DNA of 64,000 nucleotides from Blastococcus sp. TML/M2B (GTDB lineage Bacteria > Actinomycetota > Actinomycetes > Mycobacteriales > Geodermatophilaceae), in contig NZ_JAENZZ010000002.1 in assembly GCF_016612865.1 (NCBI RefSeq), positions 1,860,001 to 1,924,000 on the forward strand, given 5' to 3'. Made by a program: the position numbers and the translations under genes. Positions 18,857 to 29,931 of the stretch are shown here, piece after piece. The notes beneath the pieces were generated by a model. It was not told the DNA's origin. It did not search any database and saw nothing but the letters and a program-made list of their open reading frames with translations. How positions within the stretch are numbered: the stretch's first letter is position 1; every line of letters starts with the position of its first letter.

Positions 18857-21158
18857 ATGACGGGCCCGCTGCAGATCGTCCTGGGGACGATCAGCGTCCT
18901 GTTCCTGATCGTCGCGTCCGTGATGGCCTACCGGGCCGTCCGGGCGATGGTGCGGATCATCCGCACCGGCCAGCCGGACGGCACCCGCTGGGGGCCGGTC
19001 AAGACCCGCCTGAAGACGACGCTGGTCGAGTCCCTGGGCCACACCCGGATGCTCAAGTGGTCGTCCATCGGCGTCGCCCACTGGTTCGTCTTCGTCGGCT
19101 TCTACGGGCTGTTCCTGGCCCTCGTCGAGGCGTTCGGCGAGGTCTTCAACCCCGAGTTCCACCTGCCGATCATCGGCAACTGGGGCATCTGGAACCTGTT
19201 CGCCGACATCATCGGCACCGGCACGATCCTCGGCATCATCTACCTGATCTACCGGCGCCAGAAGGACCACCCGCGCCGGCAGGGCCGGAAGAGCCGCTTC
19301 GCCGGCAGCAACGAGGGCCGCGGCTACTTCGTCGAGTTCATCGTCGCCACCGTCGGCGTCTGCATCCTGCTGATCCGCGCGCTCAAGGTCTCCTCCGACC
19401 TCACCGACGCCCCCGGCTGGTCGCACCCGGTCTCCGGCCTGGTCGCCGAGGTCCTGCCGGACAGCCCGGACCTGCTGACCGTCGTCGCCTTCGTGAAGAT
19501 CGTCGTCAGCCTCACCTGGCTGGTGGTCATCAGCCGGATCCTGAACATGGGTGTCGCCTGGCACCGGTTCAGCGCGTTCCTGAACATCTACGCGAAGCGC
19601 AACGCCGACGGCGCCCCCGCGCTCGGCCCGCTGCTGCCGATGACCTCGGGCGGCAAGCCGATCGACTTCGAGGACCCGGGCGAGGACGACGTCTTCGGCC
19701 GCGGGAAGATCGAGGACTTCACGTGGAAGGGCATGCTCGACTTCACCTCCTGCACGGAGTGCGGTCGGTGCCAGAGCCAGTGCCCGGCGTGGAACACGGG
19801 CAAGCCGCTCAGCCCGAAGATGGTGATCATGGATCTCCGCGATCACCTCTACGCGAAGGCCCCGTACCTCCTCGGCGAGAAGACGGCGAGCGAGACCGCG
19901 CCGGACTACGACATCCTCAAGCCCAGCGACGAGCAGGTCTGGGCCAGCGGCTACGCCCGCATCGAGGGCACCAACGACGCGCAGGCGCACCGCCCGCTCG
20001 TCGGTGCACCCTCGAGGAGGGCGGGGTCATCGACCCCGACGTCCTGTGGAGCTGCACCAACTGCGGTGCCTGCGTCGAGCAGTGCCCGGTGGACATCGAG
20101 CACATCGACCACATCGACGACATGCGCCGCTACCAGGTGCTCATCGAGTCGAACTTCCCCTCCGAGGCCGGCGTGATGCTGACCAACCTGGAGAAGCGCG
20201 GCAACCCGTGGGGCATGGGCGGCAACGTCCGCGAGGACTGGATCAAGGAGCTCGACTTCGAGGTGCGCATGGCCGACGGCCCGCTGCCCCACGAGGTGGA
20301 GTACCTGTTCTGGGTCGGCTGCGCCGGCGCCGTCGACGACCGCGCCAAGAAGGTCACCAAGGCCGTCGCGGAGCTGCTGCACACCGCGGGCGTCGAGTTC
20401 GCCGTCCTCGGCAACGGGGAGACCTGCTCCGGTGACCCGGCCCGCCGCCTGGGCAACGAGTTCGTCTTCCAGCAGCTGGCCATGGAGAACGTCGAGACCC
20501 TCAACTGGCGTCTTCGAGGGCCGCGTGCCCGGCACCCGCAAGATCGTGGCCACCTGCCCGCACTGCTTCAACTCGCTGGGCAAGGAGTACCCGCAGGTCG
20601 GTGGCGAGTACGAGGTCATCCACCACACGCAGCTGCTCGGCCAGCTGATCGAGGAGGGCCGGCTCGTCCCGGTCACCCCGATCGACCGCAAGGTGACCTA
20701 CCACGACCCGTGCTTCCTGGGCCGGCACAACAAGGTCTACACGCCTCCGCGCGAGATCCTCGAGTCCGTCCAGGGCCTGTCCACGCAGGAGATGCACCGC
20801 TGCAAGGACCGCGGCTTCTGCTGCGGCGCCGGCGGCGCGCGCATGTGGATGGAGGAGAAGATCGGCAAGCGCATCAACATGGAGCGCACCGAGGAGGCGC
20901 TCGAGCTCGACCCGGACGTCATCTCCACCGCGTGCCCGTTCTGCATCACGATGCTCTCCGACGCCCTCACGTCGAAGAAGCAGAACGGCGAGGCCGGCGA
21001 GCACGTCCGAGGTCCTCGACGTCAGCCAGATCCTGCTGCGCTCGATGCAGCCGGTTGCCGCGGGCGTCCAGGGCGCGGCGTCCGGTCCCGACGTCGGCAC
21101 CGCGGCCGGCGACGTCGTCGGCCTGGACTCCGCCGCGACGGAGCACGACCCGAAGTAG
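18857..21158 (+). CDS. Membrane (Fe-S)-binding reductase, heterodisulfide-reductase-like (three apparent frameshifts)
   Basis: Fusion of a respiratory gamma-type membrane domain with a ferredoxin-like domain and two CCG domains, the layout of the mycobacterial iron-sulfur reductase Rv0338c family. Five hydrophobic segments span residues ~1-240; two 4Fe-4S motifs follow (SCTECGRCQSQCPAWN and SCTNCGACVEQCPVDIEH); the CCG domains contain CPHCFNSLGKEY and GFCCGAGGARMW. The frame breaks near 20004 (one base missing), 20506 and 21007 (one extra each). Reading across them gives about 767 residues ending ATEHDPK. A GGGGGAGG site precedes the ATG. Probably passes electrons between quinones and an unknown partner. 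Confidence 0.87.
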
Positions 21159-21175
21159 CAGCACCCGCCCGACGA

Positions 21176-21216
21176 CGACGGCGCGCGTCCCCCGCGGAGG
21201 GGGGCGCGCGCCGTCG
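21176..21216 (+). terminator. Strong hairpin after the Fe-S reductase gene
   Basis: Arms starting CGACGGCGCGCG and ending CGCGCGCCGTCG, with an inner CCCCC/GGGGG extension, begin 18 bp after the stop. No U tract. It shares the CGACGGCG arm start with two other hairpins in the window. Confidence 0.7.
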
Positions 21217-21279
21217 CCGTTCCGGCACCCGGCCGACCCCCGGCGGACGGCGGGGCCGCGGGCGGAGGACCATTCCCCG

Positions 21280-22585
21280 GTGACCCGCACCGCTGCCCCA
21301 CCCGCGACGAGCTCCCGGCGGGGCGGCGTGCTCATCGCGGTCGCGATCGTCCTGACCGCCCTCAACCTGCGGACGGCGATCACCAGCGTCGGCCCGGTGC
21401 TCGAGGAGATCGAGCGCGGGCTGGACATCTCCAGCTCCCTGGCCGGCGTGATCACCACCCTGCCGGTGCTCTGCTTCGCGCTGATCGGCTTCTCCGGGCC
21501 GGCGCTGTCGGCGCGCTACCGCGACGCGCACGTGCTGGCCGGCGCCCTGGTCGCGATGGCCGCGGGCCTGGCCCTGCGCAGCGCCGCCCCCGGCTTCCCG
21601 CTGTTCCTCGCCGGCACCGCGCTGGCCATGGTCGGCGGCGCCCTGGGCAACGTGCTGCTGCCCAGCCTGGTGAAGCGGCACTTCCCGACCCGCACCGGCG
21701 CGCTCGTCGGCGCGTACAGCACCGCCATGGGCCTGGGCGCCACCCTCGGCGCCGTCGGCTCCCAGCCGGTGGCCGACGCGACCGGCAGCTGGCGGTGGGC
21801 GCTCGTCGTGTGGGCGGTGCCGGCGGTCGTGGCGGCGGGGGTGTGGCTGCGCGTCCCGGCCGCGCCCGGCGTCTCGCGGGCGGGCCACTCCGCCGTCCGC
21901 ATGCGCTCCCTGGTGCACAGCCCCACGGCCGTGGCGCTGACCCTCTTCTTCGGCGTCCAGGCGCTGCAGGCCTACGTCGTCATCGGTTGGTCGGCCCAGT
22001 ACCTGCGCCGACTCGGGGCTCCCCGCCGGCACGGCCGGGCTGCTGCTCGGCCTGAACTCCCTCGTCGGGCTGCCGCTGAGCGCGGTCATCCCGTCCCTCA
22101 CCGTGCGCCCGCGGCTGCAGCGGCCGCTGCTGGCCGTGTTCGTGACCGCCTACGTCGTCGGCTGGACCGGGCTCTGGAAGGCGCCGACCACGGCGCCCTG
22201 GCTCTGGATGACGCTGATCGCCGTCGGCATGGGCACCTTCTCGATGGTGCTGGCGCTGATCGGCCTGCGCGCCCGCACGCCGGAGACGGTCGCGGCGCTG
22301 TCCACGGTGACCCAGTCGTGGGGCTACGTGATCGCCGGCAGCGGGCCGCTGCTCGTCGGGGTGCTGCGCGGGATCACCGGCGGCTACACCGGGATGTTCG
22401 TGACGGTGCTGGTCGCGGTCGCCGTGCTCGCCGTCGCCGGCTGGATCTCCACCCGGCAGGTGTTCGTCGACGACGAGGTGGACCGGTCCGTCCCGGGCTG
22501 GTCACCCGCCTCCCGGTCCGGCGACGTGGTGGGGACGGCGGGGGCCGAGCCGCCCGTCGTCGTCCGGCCGGACGCCGCCGGTTAG
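21280..22585 (+). CDS. MFS transporter, CynX/NimT type (one apparent frameshift)
   Basis: Twelve-helix major facilitator protein. The N-terminal [27 protein letters not shown] is characteristic of the cyanate/2-nitroimidazole (CynX/NimT) branch, and [25 protein letters not shown] is the conserved helix 4 region. A second C at 22008-22009 shifts the frame; without it the sequence reads [27 protein letters not shown] and continues to the end, giving 434 residues. The stop overlaps the stop of the convergent dcd gene by 3 bp. Substrate unknown. Confidence 0.86.
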
Positions 22586-23166
22586 GGGCGGCGGGTCTCG
22601 GCGCGGGTGAAGTTGCGGTAGGACCGCGACGGCGTGGGGCCGCGCTGGTCCTGGTAGCGGGAGCCGTAGACCGCCGAGCCGTACGGGTGCTCCGACGGAC
22701 TGGTCAGCCGGAACATGCAGAGCTGGCCGATCTTCATGCCCGGCCACAGCGTGATCGGCAGGTTGGCCACGTTGGAGAGCTCCAGCGTGATGTGGCCGGA
22801 GAAGCCGGGGTCGACGAAGCCCGCCGTCGAATGGGTGAGCAGCCCCAGCCGGCCCAGCGAGGACTTGCCCTCCAGCCGCGCGGCGAGGTCGTCGGGGAGG
22901 CTGATCACCTCGAGCGTGGAGCCGAGCACGAACTCGCCCGGGTGCAGCACGAACGGCTCGTCCCCCTCGGGCTCGACCGGCGTGGTCAGGTCGTCCTGCT
23001 GCTCCGCCGGGTCGATGTGGGTGTACCGCGAGTTGTTGAACACGCGGAAGTACCGGTCCAGCCGGACGTCGATGCTCGAGGGCTGCACGAGGCCCTTGTC
23101 GTAGGGCTCGATGCCGAGGCGTCCCTCGGCGATCGCGGCCGTGATGTCGCGGTCGCTCAGAAGCAT
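22582..23166 (-). CDS. dcd: dCTP deaminase (bifunctional dCTP deaminase/dUTPase type)
   Basis: Converts dCTP to dUTP and, in the actinobacterial enzymes, on to dUMP for thymidylate synthesis. 194 residues, the usual size. [12 protein letters not shown] starts the protein; [32 protein letters not shown] is the trimer active-site signature with the catalytic glutamate, and the C-terminal [18 protein letters not shown] closes the active site. Convergent and slightly overlapping with the MFS gene; divergent from the subtilase gene. Confidence 0.96.
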   Translation of the reverse strand: MLLSDRDITAAIAEGRLGIEPYDKGLVQPSSIDVRLDRYFRVFNNSRYTHIDPAEQQDDLTTPVEPEGDEPFVLHPGEFVLGSTLEVISLPDDLAARLEGKSSLGRLGLLTHSTAGFVDPGFSGHITLELSNVANLPITLWPGMKIGQLCMFRLTSPSEHPYGSAVYGSRYQDQRGPTPSRSYRNFTRAETRRP

Positions 23167-23329
23167 GGCGCGGAGTCTAGGCACCGCGCCGGTACCCACC
23201 GTCCGGGTGAACCCGCTCAAGGCCGGGCCGGGGCGCGCCGTTGCGAGCCCGATGACGTCTGCCGCCGGCCCCTCGGTGCCGGTGGCTGCGCCCGGACGGT
23301 CCGGGAGCGGGGCGTGCGGGGGACGATCG

Positions 23330-26035
23330 ATGAGGAGCACACCGCTCCAGGCGCTGCTGCTGGTCGCGGCGCTGGCGCTCGGCTACGGCGGCGCGGCGAC
23401 GTACAGCGCGCTGGCCGGGCCCTCGGTGCCGGTGGTCGAGGACCACGGGCCCGGCGACGGGCTGACCCGCCTAGTCGTCACCGCGGCCGGCGGCACCGCC
23501 GACGACGCGCTGCTCACCGCGCTCACCGCGGTCGACGGGGTGGTCAGCGCGCAGCCGCTCAGCGACGGGCGGGCGCTGGTCGCCACCCGGGCGCTGGTCC
23601 CGGCGGACCTGGCGGCCGTCCCGGGCGTCGGTGCGGTCGAGCCGTCGACGTCGGTGCCGCTGCTGGGCGACGTGACCGACCCGTACTTCCGCTCCTACGG
23701 CTGGCACCTGGAGAACACCGGCAGCAACGCGGCCAACCAGAGCCCGGTGGTCCCCGACGCCGACATCGACGTCACCGACGGCTGGGAGCTCACCCGCGGC
23801 GAAGGCATCGTCGTGGCGGTCGTCGACTCCGGCTTCGACTCCGACCACCCCGACCTCGCCGGCTCGCTGTGGGTGAACCCCGCGGAGCCCTGCGGCGCGG
23901 CCGACACCGACGGCAACGGCAAGCGCGGCGACTGCCACGGCTGGAACTGGTACACGAACAGCCCGGACGTGGACAACGGCTCCTACGGCAGCCACGGCGC
24001 GATGGTCTCGGGCACGGTCGGGGCCCGGGCCGGCAACGGCATCGGCCTGGCCGGTGTCGCCCCCGGGATCACGATCATGCCGCTGGTCATCGGCGGCGGC
24101 AGCACCGTCGACGTCTTCGCCGGTGCGGAGGCGATCCGGTACGCCGTCGACCACGGCGCCGACGTCATCAACGCCTCCTGGGGCGGCAGCGTCGGCGGCA
24201 CCGCGCTGACCGCGCTGCAGTCGGCGGTCGCCTACGCCGCCGCGCACGACGTCCTCGTCGTGGCCGCGGCCGGCAACGACGCCCTCGACCGCGACCGCTA
24301 CCCGATGTACCCGGCGAGCCTGACCGACTGGAACGTCGTCAGCGTCGGCGCCTCGACGGCGGCGGACACCGTCAGCGGTTTCTCCGCCTACGGCGCGACC
24401 GGGGTGGACCTCTTCGCCCCGGGCACCCAGGTGCTGGTCACCTCGAACACCGGCGGCTACGCGCTGGCCAACGGCACGTCGTTCTCCTCACCGATCGTCG
24501 CGGGCGCGGTCGCCCTCTACCGGGCCGCGATGCCCGCGGCCACCGGCGCGCAGATCAAGCAGTCGCTGCTCGACGACGTCGACCCGGTGCCGGCCTTCCG
24601 CGGCCGCTCGGTCACCGGCGGGCGGCTCTCGGTCGCCGCGCTCACCGGGACGCCGACGGAATCGGTGCAGTACGCGTTCACCTCGATGCGGGCGACGGCG
24701 GGCACGGTCACCCCGCGGATCGGCGTCAGCAGCAGCACCGCCGCGGGCGGCGCCTACTCGATCGCCCTCGGCCTCGGCATGGAGTTCGAGGGCGAGATCT
24801 GGGCGCTGGCCGACGAGCCGGTCACGCTCGCCGGGGCCACCGTCGCGACCGACGACACCGGCACGGCGGTCTTCGACCTCGGCACCCTGCCGCGCCTCGA
24901 CGGCCTCGGCCTCTCCCCCTCCGCCGAGCTCGCGGACGGCCGCTACGTGCTGACCGTGCAGCTGCTGCGCGACGGCGCCGCGGTCGGCCGCACGACGGCC
25001 GCGCCGCTGCTGGTCGGCGTTCAGAGCGCGCCCACCCCGGGCGGCGGCACCCCCGGCATCCCCGGCAGCCCCGGCACGTCACCCGGCGCGGGCACGAACC
25101 CCGGGACGACGACGCCCGGCACCACCCCGGGCGGATCGGGCGGCTCCGGCGGCGGGAGGACCCCGGCACCGACCACCCCGGGCACCGGCACCGCGCCGAC
25201 CACCCCGGGCACGCCCACGACCCCGGCCGCGCCGGGCACCGGCACGAACCCCGGCACGGGCACCGGCCCCGGGACGAGCCCCGGCCCGGGCACGGGCACG
25301 AACCCGGGCACGAACCCGGGCTCGGGGACGACCCCCGGAACCACCCCGGGCGGGTCCCCGACCACGCCGGCGGCGCCGACCACCCCTGCGTCACCGACCA
25401 CCCCTGCCTCGCCCGCGCCCCCCGGGGCCGGCACCACCCCGGGCACCGGCGGCGGGAGCACGCCGGGCGGGAGCACCACCCCGTCCACCCCGCCCGCCGA
25501 GGACCGCGCGACCTACCCGGCGATCGGGCCGTTCGGCATCACGTCGCTCAGCCCGACCGTGGTGTCCGTCGAGGGCGGCACGCTGGTCACGCTGACCGGC
25601 ACCGCGCTGCCCTCCCGCTCGCAGGTGCTCATCGGCGCCAGCGCGCGGGCGGCGGTCGTCACCGAGTCGGCCAGCCGGATCCAGTTCCGGGTGCCCGCCC
25701 GCGTGGCCGGCAGCTACGACGTCACGGTCTTCGCCCCCGACGGCCGCTCCTCGGTCCTGCCGGCGGCCCTGACCTACCGGTCCAGTGCCTCCTCCCCCGG
25801 CTCGGGCACCGACCCGGGCAGCGGCACCGACCCGGGCACCGGCACGAACCCGGGCACGGGCACGAACCCGGGCACGACGCCGGGGACCGGTCCCGGCACA
25901 GGCCCCGGGTCCGGCGGCCCGGTCGAGCGCACCGGCCCGCACGGTCAGCGCCTCGTCCGGTCGACGACGTTCGCCGCGCTGACCTGGATCTGGTCGACGA
26001 ACTGCGCCTCGTCCTGCACGGGCGTGGCGATCTGA
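23330..26035 (+). CDS. Secreted subtilisin-family (S8) serine protease with Pro/Gly/Thr linker and IPT/TIG domain
   Basis: A 901-residue exported protein. A signal peptide or anchor covers residues ~1-32. The S8 domain has Asp166 ([15 protein letters not shown]), His222 ([10 protein letters not shown]) and Ser384 ([17 protein letters not shown]). A beta-rich region (~445-565) precedes a low-complexity linker of PGT/NPGTGT repeats (~565-720), then an IPT/TIG domain ([21 protein letters not shown], ~730-820), a second PGTGT stretch and a C-terminal segment ending [14 protein letters not shown] with two cysteines. Probably cell-wall-associated or secreted. The last ~35 codons could be affected by a frame error because a neighbouring frame also stays open there. 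Confidence 0.88.
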   Translation: MRSTPLQALLLVAALALGYGGAATYSALAGPSVPVVEDHGPGDGLTRLVVTAAGGTADDALLTALTAVDGVVSAQPLSDGRALVATRALVPADLAAVPGVGAVEPSTSVPLLGDVTDPYFRSYGWHLENTGSNAANQSPVVPDADIDVTDGWELTRGEGIVVAVVDSGFDSDHPDLAGSLWVNPAEPCGAADTDGNGKRGDCHGWNWYTNSPDVDNGSYGSHGAMVSGTVGARAGNGIGLAGVAPGITIMPLVIGGGSTVDVFAGAEAIRYAVDHGADVINASWGGSVGGTALTALQSAVAYAAAHDVLVVAAAGNDALDRDRYPMYPASLTDWNVVSVGASTAADTVSGFSAYGATGVDLFAPGTQVLVTSNTGGYALANGTSFSSPIVAGAVALYRAAMPAATGAQIKQSLLDDVDPVPAFRGRSVTGGRLSVAALTGTPTESVQYAFTSMRATAGTVTPRIGVSSSTAAGGAYSIALGLGMEFEGEIWALADEPVTLAGATVATDDTGTAVFDLGTLPRLDGLGLSPSAELADGRYVLTVQLLRDGAAVGRTTAAPLLVGVQSAPTPGGGTPGIPGSPGTSPGAGTNPGTTTPGTTPGGSGGSGGGRTPAPTTPGTGTAPTTPGTPTTPAAPGTGTNPGTGTGPGTSPGPGTGTNPGTNPGSGTTPGTTPGGSPTTPAAPTTPASPTTPASPAPPGAGTTPGTGGGSTPGGSTTPSTPPAEDRATYPAIGPFGITSLSPTVVSVEGGTLVTLTGTALPSRSQVLIGASARAAVVTESASRIQFRVPARVAGSYDVTVFAPDGRSSVLPAALTYRSSASSPGSGTDPGSGTDPGTGTNPGTGTNPGTTPGTGPGTGPGSGGPVERTGPHGQRLVRSTTFAALTWIWSTNCASSCTGVAI

Positions 26036-26069
26036 CCGCCGCGCGCGCCTGAGGGCGCACCCGGGAGCC

Positions 26070-26110
26070 ACCGCGCCCCGTCCGACTTCCCCGTGCGGAC
26101 GGGGCGCGGT
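26070..26110 (+). terminator. Hairpin after the subtilase gene
   Basis: Perfect 15-bp stem: ACCGCGCCCCGTCCG (26070-26084) with CGGACGGGGCGCGGT (26096-26110), 11-nt loop, 35 bp after the stop. A factor-independent-style terminator lacking a U tract. Confidence 0.75.
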
Positions 26111-26204
26111 GTCGTCCGACACATGCCCGGCTCGGGTGCCGACCGCGCCCCGGGGTGCCGATGGAGAGATGAGGAACCGGATCGGACACGGAGGAGGCGA
26201 GCGC

Positions 26205-26783
26205 GTGCTGGACACCCAGGCGGCGCCCGACGGCACACGGGGCGCCCGGCGGCGCGTGCTGCCGACGGGGGTGGAGCGCGCCTTCGCCGAGGACGACCTC
26301 ATCGTCTCCAAGACCGACCGGCGCGGCGTCATCACCTACGCCAACGACGTCTTCCTGCGCGTCAGCGGCTACCCGCTGGACCAGGTGCTCGGGCAGCCGC
26401 ACAACCTGATCCGCCACCCCGAGATGCCGCGCGCGGTGTTCGCGCTGCTCTGGGAGGACATCGCCGCGGGCCGCGAGGTGTTCGCCTACATCAACAACCT
26501 GGCGGCCGACGGCGGACACTACTGGGTGCTCGCCCACGTCACGCCGTCCTACGACGACCGCGGCCGGATCGTCGGTTACCACTCCAACCGGCGCCGGCCC
26601 TCGCCGTCGGCCGTGGCCCGGGTGGTCCCGCTCTACCGGCACCTCCTGGACGAGGAGCAGCGCCACCCCACCGCCCGGGCGGCCGTCGAGGCGTCGTCCC
26701 GGCTCCTGGAGCAGCTGGTCGCCGCGGAGGCGGACTCCTACGAGGACTTCGTCTGGTCGATCATCAACCGCGAGGAGAGCTGA
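26205..26783 (+). CDS. PAS-domain sensor, Aer/CetB-like half of a split energy-taxis receptor
   Basis: A 192-residue soluble protein with one PAS domain (residues ~15-125): [57 protein letters not shown], the Aer-type PAS that usually binds FAD, then [14 protein letters not shown]. The helical C-terminus (residues 130-192) could dock the next gene product, a chemotaxis transducer that starts 1 bp after this stop. Start taken at GTG 26205 behind GGAGGAG; an ATG 12 codons upstream is in frame but has no such site. FAD binding is inference from the family. Confidence 0.84.
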   Translation: MLDTQAAPDGTRGARRRVLPTGVERAFAEDDLIVSKTDRRGVITYANDVFLRVSGYPLDQVLGQPHNLIRHPEMPRAVFALLWEDIAAGREVFAYINNLAADGGHYWVLAHVTPSYDDRGRIVGYHSNRRRPSPSAVARVVPLYRHLLDEEQRHPTARAAVEASSRLLEQLVAAEADSYEDFVWSIINREES

Positions 26784-26784
26784 G

Positions 26785-27750
26785 ATGGCCGGCCGCTTCC
26801 CGCGCCGCACCGAGGCCGCCCGCCGCACCGACGCCGAGGAGCTCGCGGTCTACCGCGCCTTCGTGCGCGAGCTGACCGCGACCTGCGACGCCGCCGCCCG
26901 CGGGGACCTCGAGGCCCGCAGCCTCCCCGTGCCCGGCGCCGACGAGATCCCGGAGCTGACCGCGCTGCGCGACGGCGTCAACCGGGCGCTCGACGTCTCC
27001 GACGCCTACGTCCGGGAGGCCTCCGCAGCGCTCAGCGCGGCCGCCGAGGGGCGCTTCCACCGGCGGCTGCTGCTCACCGGGCTGCGCGGGGCGTTCCGCA
27101 AGGGCGCCACCGACATCAACGCCGCGCGCGACGCGATGCAGCAGACCGCAGGCCGGGTCACCGAGGCGCAGACCTCCCGGCTGTCGCTGGCCGACGAGTT
27201 CGAGTCCGTCGTGCTGGCGATGTCCGAGCAGGTGGCGACCGCCGCCACGGAGATGAGCGCCTCGGCGGCCAGCCTGACGCAGGCGGCGTCGGCAGCGCGC
27301 ACCGAGGTGGGCACCGCGGGCGCGACGATCACCTCGCTGACCCGCTCCTCCGCCGAGATCAAGGAGATCATCGCGCTGATCGACTCGGTGGCCGCCCAGA
27401 CCCGGCTCCTGGCGCTGAACGCCACGATCGAGGCAGCCCGCGCGGGCGAGGCCGGCAAGGGCTTCGCCGTCGTCGCCTCCGAGGTCAAGGACCTCGCCGA
27501 CCAGACCGGCCGGGCGACCGAGCGGGTGACCGCGCAGGTCGAGCAGATCCGGCAGGCCTGCGAGGACGTCGCCGGCGGCATGAGCACGGTCGGGACGACG
27601 GTCGACGACATGAACGGGCTGGTCGACGGGATCGCCACTGCCGTCGACGGCTCCTCCCTGGCCGGCGGCACCGAGCCGATGGGGCTGTCGCAGATGGCCG
27701 AGCGGCTGCGCACCGAGGCGATCGCGTTCCTGGCGGAGATGCGCCGGTAG
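26785..27750 (+). CDS. Cytoplasmic methyl-accepting chemotaxis-type transducer
   Basis: A 321-residue protein without a transmembrane segment. Helical N-terminal part, then an MCP signalling hairpin whose tip is [50 protein letters not shown], the CheA/CheW contact region (R replaces the more usual N in QTNLL). It lies 1 bp behind the PAS protein, so the two probably form a bipartite receptor as in CetA/CetB, but with both parts soluble. No che genes are in the window. The short C-terminal arm suggests a class with few methylation heptads. Confidence 0.86.
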   Translation: MAGRFPRRTEAARRTDAEELAVYRAFVRELTATCDAAARGDLEARSLPVPGADEIPELTALRDGVNRALDVSDAYVREASAALSAAAEGRFHRRLLLTGLRGAFRKGATDINAARDAMQQTAGRVTEAQTSRLSLADEFESVVLAMSEQVATAATEMSASAASLTQAASAARTEVGTAGATITSLTRSSAEIKEIIALIDSVAAQTRLLALNATIEAARAGEAGKGFAVVASEVKDLADQTGRATERVTAQVEQIRQACEDVAGGMSTVGTTVDDMNGLVDGIATAVDGSSLAGGTEPMGLSQMAERLRTEAIAFLAEMRR

Positions 27751-27766
27751 GGCGTGGCCGCGGCTC

Positions 27767-27772
27767 TAGCGT
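27767..27772 (+). promoter_or_regulatory. -10 box for leaderless phosphotransferase transcript
   Basis: TAGCGT followed by seven bases and GTG at 27780. It overlaps an earlier in-frame GTG at 27771, which argues for the later start. Confidence 0.5.
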
Positions 27773-27779
27773 GACCGCC

Positions 27780-29021
27780 GTGCACCTCCCGCCCCCGCTC
27801 GAGCCCGTGGCTCCCCCGGCCCGCAGGCGGAGCTGGCCACCGGCGTTGCGGCTGCTGCTGGGCGAACCGGCCGGTGCGCTGTGCGCGGCCGCCCTGGCCC
27901 CGGCCGGTGGCCGGCCGATCCGGTTGCGGGCCACCGGCACGACCGTGCGGGCCGGGGGCGGGGCGACGGTCCGGTACGTCGCCGAGGTCACCTGGGCCGA
28001 CGGACGGCGCAGCCGCGAGCGGCTCGCCGCGACGACGGGCGGGACGATCCCGCACGGCGCGACCCTCCTCGAGGGCACGGTCGACGGCGCGCGGACCGCG
28101 GCCGGCGCGTGGCGCTGGCCGTGGGACCCCGCCCTGCCGGCGCTGGCCTGGGCGGCCCGCCCTGGCGCGGCGGCCGCCCGGCTGGCCGAGCTGGGCGTCG
28201 CCGACGGCGGGGTCCGCGTGCGGGCACGCTCCTACCGGCCCGGGCGGCGGGCCGTCCTCGAGGTGCAGACCGGCGCCGGCCCGCTGTTCCTCAAGGTCGT
28301 CCGGCCGTCCGCCGCCGACGGTCTGGCGCTGCGGCATGCGCTGCTCGGCGGCGCGGTCCCGGTGCCGCCGGTGCTCGCCCGCACCCCGGACGGCGCCCTC
28401 GTGCTGCGCGGGCTGGCCGGGACCCCGCTGCGGGTGCTGCTCGCCGGGGAGGCCGCCGCCCTGCCCGGGCCGGAGGCCATCGACGCCCTGCTGGACGCCC
28501 TCCCCGCGACCGTGCCCGGCCCGCAACGCCCCGGCCCGCTGGCGCGGGTCCTCGAGCACGCCGCCGTGCTGGGCCAGGTCGCCCCGCAGCTGCGGCCCCG
28601 GCTGGCCCGGCTCGCGGCCGCCCTCGACGCCGCGGATCCGGGCGAGCACCCCGAGGTGCCGGTGCACGGCGACTTCCACGAGGCCCAGCTCCTGGTCGAC
28701 GACGGCGCCGTGGTCGGGCTGCTCGACGTCGACACCGCGGGGCGCGGGCACCGGATCGACGACTGGGCGACCCTCCTGGCACCCCTCGCCCTGCAGGCCA
28801 CGTCCGCCCCCGCCGCCCGGTACCGCGACGAGCTGGTGGAGGCGGCGCTGCGCCGCTGGCCGGCCGCGCAGCTGCGGGCCCGGGTGGCCGCCGCGCTGCT
28901 CGGGCTGGCCACCGGCCCGTTCCGCGTCCTGGAGCCCGCGTGGATGGTGCGGACCGAGGAGCGGGTCGCGCTGGCCGAGCGCTGGGCACCGGGTTCCCGC
29001 CGCCGGGGGCGCAGCGTGTAG
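27780..29021 (+). CDS. Phosphotransferase family protein (APH/choline kinase fold)
   Basis: About 413 residues. The kinase lobe is poorly conserved (GAGPLFLKVVRPS provides the ATP-site lysine), whereas the catalytic loop EVPVHGDFHEAQLLVDDGAVVGLLDVDTAGRGHRIDDWA is the classical aminoglycoside-phosphotransferase/choline-kinase brace with HGD and a metal-binding aspartate. The first ~150 residues form an Ala/Arg-rich extension that may belong to an additional domain. Substrate unknown; resistance should not be assumed. The start follows the leaderless promoter. Confidence 0.78.
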   Translation: MHLPPPLEPVAPPARRRSWPPALRLLLGEPAGALCAAALAPAGGRPIRLRATGTTVRAGGGATVRYVAEVTWADGRRSRERLAATTGGTIPHGATLLEGTVDGARTAAGAWRWPWDPALPALAWAARPGAAAARLAELGVADGGVRVRARSYRPGRRAVLEVQTGAGPLFLKVVRPSAADGLALRHALLGGAVPVPPVLARTPDGALVLRGLAGTPLRVLLAGEAAALPGPEAIDALLDALPATVPGPQRPGPLARVLEHAAVLGQVAPQLRPRLARLAAALDAADPGEHPEVPVHGDFHEAQLLVDDGAVVGLLDVDTAGRGHRIDDWATLLAPLALQATSAPAARYRDELVEAALRRWPAAQLRARVAAALLGLATGPFRVLEPAWMVRTEERVALAERWAPGSRRRGRSV

Positions 29022-29092
29022 TCTCGCCCCGATCGCTCGACCGGCTGCGCGCCGGCGGATCTGCGGGGTGAAAGCCCAGGCCAGAGCGGTAC

Positions 29093-29163
29093 GCGGGTGT
29101 AGTTCAATGGTAGAACATCAGCTTCCCAAGCTGACAGTGCGAGTTCGATTCTCGTCACCCGCT
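29093..29163 (+). tRNA. tRNA-Gly (anticodon CCC)
   Basis: Acceptor arms GCGGGTG and CACCCGC pair perfectly. The D arm begins AGTTCAATGGTAGAAC, the anticodon arm is TCAGC-TTCCCAA-GCTGA with loop anticodon CCC, and the T arm is GCGAG-TTCGATT-CTCGT with one mispair at the closing end. Discriminator T at 29163; CCA is not encoded. Reads GGG glycine codons. Confidence 0.95.
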
Positions 29164-29337
29164 CTCCTCTCCACCTCCTCCATCCCCGGACGTCGGGCGC
29201 CGGGATGTGAGAGCGCCGTCACCCAGCGAACAGGCTCGCCGTGGCTGGACGGTCCGAACGGTCGATTCGGTTCTCGAATCCGAGCGCCGGGCCCTTGGTC
29301 CCTGGGGCCGCTCGCTCCGCCCCGCCACGATCGCCGC

Positions 29338-29892
29338 ATGAGCCAGTACCGCTCCGCGGGAGTCGCCGACCAGCGCTCCGCGGACCAGGACCCCGACTCC
29401 GCTCCCGCCGGCACCACCCCGCGCAGCAGCACCCGCACGGACATCGACCAGTCCGCGGTCGAGCACCTCCAGCTCATCCCGCTCCGCCCCCGCCGGCAGA
29501 ACCCCTGGCTCCTCGTCGAGGTCGACGGCACCGCCGCCGGCCACCGCGCCCTGCTGTGGGCGCTCCGCGAAGCCGCCCGCCGCGAGGCGACCGTCGTCGC
29601 CGTCAGCGTCCTCGACGGCCCGGACGGCGATCCGCTGGAGGGCACCGCCCGGCTGACGAAGCGCACCCAGGACGCCGCCCGCGACCACCTGGAGGCGCAG
29701 GTCCTCCGCGCCGTCGCCGAGACCGGCATCAGCGGCCGCACCCGCACCGCCTTCCTCGAGCGGGCGGTGTTCGAGGCCCTGGACGCCGCCATGCACGGCG
29801 CCGACCTGGTCATGGTCGGCGCCGACGGCAAACGGCTGCTGCGCCCCGCCGTCCCCAGGCAGCCGCTCCGTCGGCTGGCCCGTGGCGCCTGA
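29338..29892 (+). CDS. Universal stress protein-like, UspA fold
   Basis: A 184-residue protein. After a disordered N-terminal ~55 residues comes a single Usp fold: PWLLVEVDGTAAGHRALLWALREAARREATVVAVSVLDG, then ADLVMVGADGKRLLRPAVPRQPLRRLARGA. The normal ATP-binding GxxGxxxxxxxxG-S/T loop is degenerate, so nucleotide binding is doubtful. It stands next to a GAF histidine kinase, as Usp genes often do in DosR-type dormancy regulons. Confidence 0.75.
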   Translation: MSQYRSAGVADQRSADQDPDSAPAGTTPRSSTRTDIDQSAVEHLQLIPLRPRRQNPWLLVEVDGTAAGHRALLWALREAARREATVVAVSVLDGPDGDPLEGTARLTKRTQDAARDHLEAQVLRAVAETGISGRTRTAFLERAVFEALDAAMHGADLVMVGADGKRLLRPAVPRQPLRRLARGA

Positions 29893-29931
29893 CCGGGAGC
29901 CGCACCCCCTACCCGCCGCGAGCGGGCCCCC

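Noticed and set aside
25027-25500. DNA tandem repeat or CRISPR-like array
   Set aside because: The periodicity comes from PGT-rich codons in the subtilase linker; there are no constant repeats with variable spacers.
18781-26052. A single open frame of over 2,400 codons on the plus strand
   Set aside because: It runs over several recognised genes in the wrong frame. High GC lowers stop frequency; only a few hundred of its codons, around the Fe-S reductase and MFS breaks, are truly coding.
27780-29021. Aminoglycoside resistance gene
   Set aside because: Only the general APH-fold catalytic loop is present; the N-terminal half is unlike resistance enzymes.
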